This document shows positions 6,894 through 9,530 of a DNA stretch of 9,530 nt, piece by piece. The notes below the pieces were generated by a model. It did not search any database, was not told where the DNA came from, and was given only the letters and a program-made list of their open reading frames with translations. How positions within the stretch are numbered: the stretch's first letter is position 1; each line of letters starts with the position of its first letter. Source of the stretch: SFTH01 sp963643985. Its GTDB lineage: Bacteria > Bacillota > Clostridia > Christensenellales > Aristaeellaceae. The stretch covers positions 1-9,530 of the forward strand of contig CAVINP010000076.1 in the NCBI GenBank assembly GCA_963643985.1, given 5' to 3'. Both the position numbers and the translations under genes were made by a program.

Positions 6894-7760
6894 TTAATCG
6901 TTGGCTTTGGCAAGATATACGTCATACTTGGACCAGACGTTTTCCATCCTGTCAAAGTATTCCTTTACTTCCGTCTTGCGGCGCTGCCCCAGTGCCACGA
7001 TCAGCGCATTGATCAGCGACAGCGGCGCGGCCAGAGAATCAACGAAAGAAGACATGTCGCTCTTGGCCATCAGGCAGATATCCGCAGCGGAGTGCAGCGG
7101 CGAAAGCGGGCCGTCCGTAATGGCGATAAGCGATGCGCCCCGACTGCCGGCAAACTCCATAGCCTCAACCGTGCGCGACGCATAGCGCGGGAAGGATATG
7201 CCGATGAGCAGATCTCCCTCGCCGATGCGTGAGAGCTGCTCGAAGACATCACTCATGCCGGAGGTCACCACGACCACATCCGAAAATATGAATCTGAGGT
7301 AATGCGCGAAGAATTCGGCGATCGGCGCTGAAGCACGCAGGCCCAGAACATATATCGTCCTGGCCTGTATGATCTTATCGATGGATGATTCGAAGGCGGA
7401 AATGTCGATCTCGTCAAGCGTGGTGCGGATATTTTGTATATCGCCCTTGAGCACACGGTTGAGCACCTGCACATGATCCATATCGCCGGTCAGTTCGAAG
7501 CGCTGCGTCGCGGTGAGTCGATGGCGCAGCAGCTCCTGAAGTGCCTTCTGAAGCTGCGGGTAGCCGCTGTAGCCCAAAGCGGCCGCAAAGCGAACCACCG
7601 TGGACTCCGATACGCCCACGTATTCGCCCAGCTTTGAGGCCGTCATAAATACGACCTTGTCATAGTGCGCAACGATGCACTCGGCTATGCGTCTATGGCT
7701 CTTGGAGAGCTTTTTTCCGCTGTGATTGAGGCGTTTAATCAATTCCTGGGCATTGTCCAT
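6894..7760 (-). CDS. MurR/RpiR-family transcriptional regulator (HTH + SIS domain)
   Basis: This is a 288-residue DNA-binding regulator. Residues about 1-80 form the RpiR-type helix-turn-helix, with the recognition region VGVSESTVVRFAAALGY (48-64). Residues about 125-260 form a SIS sugar-phosphate-sensing domain, with TIYVLGLRASAP (135-146) and DLLIGISFPRYASRTVEA (183-200). Members usually sense a phosphosugar and repress or activate nearby sugar-use genes. The ATG at 7760 follows GGAGG by 9 nt; longer in-frame starts would run into the promoter. It heads the operon with the flavoprotein gene 22 nt downstream, and a 9-bp inverted repeat overlaps its own -35 box, suggesting autoregulation. No sugar catabolic, PTS or amino-sugar gene lies in the window, so its ligand and regulon are unknown. 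Confidence 0.94.
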   Translation of the reverse strand: MDNAQELIKRLNHSGKKLSKSHRRIAECIVAHYDKVVFMTASKLGEYVGVSESTVVRFAAALGYSGYPQLQKALQELLRHRLTATQRFELTGDMDHVQVLNRVLKGDIQNIRTTLDEIDISAFESSIDKIIQARTIYVLGLRASAPIAEFFAHYLRFIFSDVVVVTSGMSDVFEQLSRIGEGDLLIGISFPRYASRTVEAMEFAGSRGASLIAITDGPLSPLHSAADICLMAKSDMSSFVDSLAAPLSLINALIVALGQRRKTEVKEYFDRMENVWSKYDVYLAKAND

Positions 7761-7811
7761 GAACCTATACCTCCAAAGATCATGAATCAAATAATTCACA
7801 AGTTCTGCCTT

Positions 7812-7840
7812 ATTATACCGCGAACGGCACAATTTTGCAA
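7812..7840 (-). promoter_or_regulatory. Predicted promoter of the RpiR-flavoprotein-nrdG-yqeY-comB operon
   Basis: On the minus strand the boxes are TTGCAA (7835-7840), a 17-nt spacer and a perfect TATAAT (7812-7817). Transcription should start near 7805, about 45 nt before the regulator ATG. It is the only clear promoter found ahead of the five genes, and its -35 box is part of an inverted repeat. Confidence 0.72.
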
Positions 7841-7865
7841 GCAGCTGCAGAAAATATTGCAAAAT
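7832..7865. promoter_or_regulatory. Inverted repeat ATTTTGCAA-N16-TTGCAAAAT, candidate RpiR operator
   Basis: Two perfect 9-bp arms (7832-7840 and 7857-7865) face each other across 16 bp, placing their centres about 25 bp apart. The left arm contains the -35 box of the regulator promoter; the right arm ends 7 bp before the -35 box of udk. The spacer holds GCAGCTGC, itself a palindrome. AAAATATT is also directly repeated at 7851-7858 and 7861-7868. RpiR-type proteins bind inverted repeats as dimers or tetramers and often regulate themselves, so binding by the adjacent gene product is a reasonable inference, unproven here. Confidence 0.5.
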
Positions 7866-7872
7866 ATTAGGA

Positions 7873-7901
7873 TTGTAAATGTTTGCGTTTTATGGTATCA
7901 T
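7873..7901 (+). promoter_or_regulatory. Predicted promoter of udk
   Basis: TTGTAA (7873-7878), a 17-nt spacer and TATCAT (7896-7901) form a sigma-A type promoter. TGG directly before the -10 box gives an extended -10 element. Transcription should start near 7908, giving a leader of about 30 nt with GGGGAGG placed 6 nt before the udk ATG. Confidence 0.68.
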
Positions 7902-7936
7902 AAAAGAAGAGAGAACGATACGCGGGGAGGCATACT

Positions 7937-8566
7937 ATGCTTGTTATCGGCATCTGTGGCGCGAGCGGGAGCGGAAAATCCACGCTCGCACGGGAACTGG
8001 AAAGGCGTCTCGATAAAAAGTGCGTGTATCTGAAGCAGGATTCCTACTATAAGGATCATCCGGACATGAGCTTTGAGGAACGCAAGAGCATCAACTATGA
8101 CGAACCTGCGGCCTTCGAGCACGAAGCGCTCCGCAATGACCTCTTTGCACTGCGCGAGGGGCGTGCCATCACGACCAAGATGTACGATTACGTCCGGCAC
8201 CGCCGCTGCGACGCCGATGAGCTGATAGAGCCGGCAGACGTGGTACTGCTGGAGGGGCTGCATATCTTCTACGATGAAAATGTGCGTGACCTGATCGATT
8301 TCAAGATTTTCATACAGGTGGACCCCGATGTTTGCCTGCTGAGACGCGTCAAGCGCGATATGCGCGATCGCGGCCGCGACATCGAGGGCATCTCCCGCCA
8401 GTACCTGGATACCGTCAAGCCCATGTACGAGCAGTACATCCGAAACTATGTCCGTTATGCCGATCTGATTGTCGCCCGCGGCGGCAAAAACGCACGCATT
8501 GTAGACATTCTGGCACACTATATCAATTCCGGACGCCTTGCCGAGGATCAGGCCAAAACCGAATAA
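7937..8566 (+). CDS. udk: Uridine kinase
   Basis: Udk phosphorylates uridine and cytidine to UMP and CMP with ATP or GTP, in the cytosolic pyrimidine salvage pathway. The 209-residue protein has the Walker A loop GASGSGKS (8-15), the family signature QDSYYKD (34-40), the nucleoside-binding YDY-xR region (83-89), LLEGLHIFYD (104-113), the lid region RDMRDRGRD (140-148) and QYLDTVKPMYEQYI (155-168). Length and motif order fit udk. Two small departures from the common form are TTKMYDY, where a Pro usually precedes the Tyr-Asp, and RNYVRYAD, where EPTKRYAD is usual. A related phosphoribulokinase/uridine kinase paralogue therefore cannot be fully excluded. It is divergent from the RpiR gene and converges on the cobH-like gene, so it is monocistronic. 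Confidence 0.93.
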   Translation: MLVIGICGASGSGKSTLARELERRLDKKCVYLKQDSYYKDHPDMSFEERKSINYDEPAAFEHEALRNDLFALREGRAITTKMYDYVRHRRCDADELIEPADVVLLEGLHIFYDENVRDLIDFKIFIQVDPDVCLLRRVKRDMRDRGRDIEGISRQYLDTVKPMYEQYIRNYVRYADLIVARGGKNARIVDILAHYINSGRLAEDQAKTE

Positions 8567-8573
8567 AAAGGAA

Positions 8574-8601
8574 TCGCTTCGATGCATATGTACCGAAGCG
8601 A
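8574..8601. terminator. Bidirectional terminator between udk and the cobH-like gene
   Basis: TCGCTTCG (8574-8581) and CGAAGCGA (8594-8601) form a perfect 8-bp stem with a 12-nt loop; two more pairs are possible beyond one mismatch. On the plus strand it is followed by CTCTTCTTATTT, and on the minus strand by TTCCTTTTTATT. It lies in the 41-bp gap between two convergent stop codons and can serve both genes. Confidence 0.8.
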
Positions 8602-8607
8602 CTCTTC

Positions 8608-9216
8608 TTATTTGGGATTCCTGCTTATTTCACGCAGAATGGCATTGACCACGGTGATGGCCATCGGAATGCCGCCCTTTTTGCCGCGCACAACGATGGA
8701 CATCAGGTCGCTGTCGATCAGGCGCTCCTTGAGCTGCACCACACTTGCGAAGCCCGCAGCCGTGGTCAGCACGCAGACATCACTCATGGGCTCGTGCTGG
8801 CGGCGGTGAATCATGCGATTGATGGCAGCCGGTGCACTGCCCACCACCAGAAGTTTGGGGCCGGAAAGTGCAAGACCGTAGTCCACTGCGATTTCCGCAC
8901 GGGTGATGCGCCGCTGCTCGGCGAGCTTCTCGACTTGCGGATCATCGATAAAGCAGGCCACGTTTGCGCCCTTGCCACCCAGCAGCGAGGCATCGATACC
9001 ATTGGCGACCAGTGTCGTGTCGGTAATAATCGTACCGCCCATGTCAATCAGGCGGCGAATATGCGTGATGGCTGTCGGACTGAAATAAAAGCTCTGCGAA
9101 AGAGAAGCATCGCCCGTTTCACGCTCTATCTCGGCGAGAATAGATGCCATCTCCTGGGTCATATACGGCATGCCCATGCTGTGGCGTTTGCTCTCGCCCG
9201 GTGTCTTGCGTATCAC
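8608..9216 (-). CDS. Precorrin-8X methylmutase family protein (CobH/CbiC-like), divergent
   Basis: CobH/CbiC moves a methyl group from C-11 to C-12 of the corrin ring, turning precorrin-8X (or its cobalt form) into hydrogenobyrinate or cobyrinate during cobalamin synthesis. This 202-residue protein matches the family along most of its length: FSPTAI (45-50), GGTIITDTTLVANGI (60-74), ITRAE (104-108), VVGSAPAAI (124-132), GFASVVQLKERL (155-166) and VVRGKKGGIPMAITVVNAIL (175-194). The GTG start at 9216 follows GGAGG by 8 nt. Two oddities stand out: the N-terminal part before the first family block is short, and where relatives have His-x-x-Gly with the catalytic histidine, this protein reads RETGD (R32). 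No other cobalamin gene is in the window. It may be a diverged enzyme or a family member with a changed role. Confidence 0.78.
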   Translation of the reverse strand: MIRKTPGESKRHSMGMPYMTQEMASILAEIERETGDASLSQSFYFSPTAITHIRRLIDMGGTIITDTTLVANGIDASLLGGKGANVACFIDDPQVEKLAEQRRITRAEIAVDYGLALSGPKLLVVGSAPAAINRMIHRRQHEPMSDVCVLTTAAGFASVVQLKERLIDSDLMSIVVRGKKGGIPMAITVVNAILREISRNPK

Positions 9217-9284
9217 TTTACATTCCTCCAGATGTGTGTCGCTTCATTTATGCAATCGTTTTCGCATATCACATTGTTCCTATA

Positions 9285-9313
9285 ATTCTAAAGATGTCTG
9301 TCATATTTGTCAA
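9285..9313 (-). promoter_or_regulatory. Strong predicted promoter of the cobH-like gene
   Basis: On the minus strand a perfect TTGACA (9308-9313), a 17-nt spacer and TAGAAT (9285-9290, five of six matches) make this the best consensus promoter in the window. Transcription should start near 9278, leaving a leader of about 60 nt. That leader is too short for a cobalamin riboswitch, and I see no B12-box-like sequence in it. Confidence 0.78.
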
Positions 9314-9530
9314 CGTCAAATGGCTGCATTTACTTAATTTAACAATCGAATAACGCCTTGTTTTATTTTTTTCGGGGAGATCGGAAAATTACATACCAAA
9401 TTCCGTTATAATGTTCTTTTTATCCCGTTTGGAAATGATTTTCTCGATTTTTTCGCTTTTTGTGCCGTGTAATCTAAGAGTGTGTTTCTAAAATGAGACA
9501 TGTGCAGTTTCGAGTGGATTTGCTTGCAGT
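9314..9530. other. AT-rich gene-free region to the window edge
   Basis: No convincing open frame, tRNA or hairpin terminator is visible. The stretch 9331-9470 is rich in T runs on the plus strand. A perfect TATAAT occurs on the plus strand at 9407-9412 but has no acceptable -35 box at 16-18 nt. If a gene on the plus strand begins beyond the window, this could be part of its upstream region. Confidence 0.5.

Noticed and set aside
9217..9284. Cobalamin riboswitch upstream of the cobH-like gene
   Set aside because: The predicted leader is only about 60 nt and no B12-box or matching stems are visible.
9407..9412. Perfect TATAAT on the plus strand near the right edge as a promoter
   Set aside because: No acceptable -35 box at 16-18 nt, no extended TG element and no gene inside the window to be served.
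9515..9528. Possible sigma-54 promoter (TGG and TTGCA)
   Set aside because: GG and GC are separated by 8 nt, not the required 10.

Overview
The window reads as ordinary chromosomal DNA from an anaerobic, Clostridia-like member of the Bacillota. The signs are strong AGGAGG-type ribosome binding sites, TTG and GTG starts, sigma-A type promoters with 17-bp spacers, an ATP-type PEP carboxykinase, an oxygen-sensitive NrdG activase, and clostridial-style YqeY, RpiR and HI0933/BaiN proteins. Genes look GC-rich and intergenic stretches AT-rich. The genus cannot be told from the sequence. I see no mobile element, phage gene, tRNA, rRNA or CRISPR array.

Left part, minus strand (1-3906). A 3'-truncated metallo-beta-lactamase-fold hydrolase sits at the edge. 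Before it comes pckA with its own promoter, a roughly 100-nt structured leader and a strong GC-rich terminator. Before that are rsmA (16S rRNA dimethyltransferase) and upp (uracil phosphoribosyltransferase). upp has its own promoter and terminator.

Middle part, minus strand (3937-7760). Five closely spaced genes look like one operon: an RpiR-family regulator, an HI0933/BaiN-type flavoprotein, nrdG, yqeY and a comB-like phosphatase. Gaps are 22, -4, 21 and 29 nt. The genes do not form a textbook pathway, and the usual partners (nrdD, rpsU, other coenzyme M genes, sugar-phosphate genes) are not visible.

Right part (7761-9530). A 176-bp divergent region separates the RpiR gene from udk (uridine kinase, + strand). 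It holds two facing promoters and a 9-bp inverted repeat that overlaps the -35 box of the regulator promoter, so it is a plausible autoregulatory operator. udk converges on an orphan, divergent precorrin-8X methylmutase (CobH/CbiC) homologue across a shared hairpin terminator. That gene has a near-consensus promoter, followed by about 200 bp of AT-rich gene-free sequence to the window edge.

Functional picture: pyrimidine salvage (upp, udk), gluconeogenic or anaplerotic PEP/oxaloacetate exchange (pckA), ribosome maturation (rsmA), anaerobic deoxynucleotide synthesis (nrdG), and several poorly understood accessory enzymes under a possible RpiR switch. I did not find a convincing new multi-gene system. 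The most unusual points are the CobH-like protein that seems to lack the family's catalytic histidine, and the RpiR-flavoprotein-nrdG-yqeY-comB operon.
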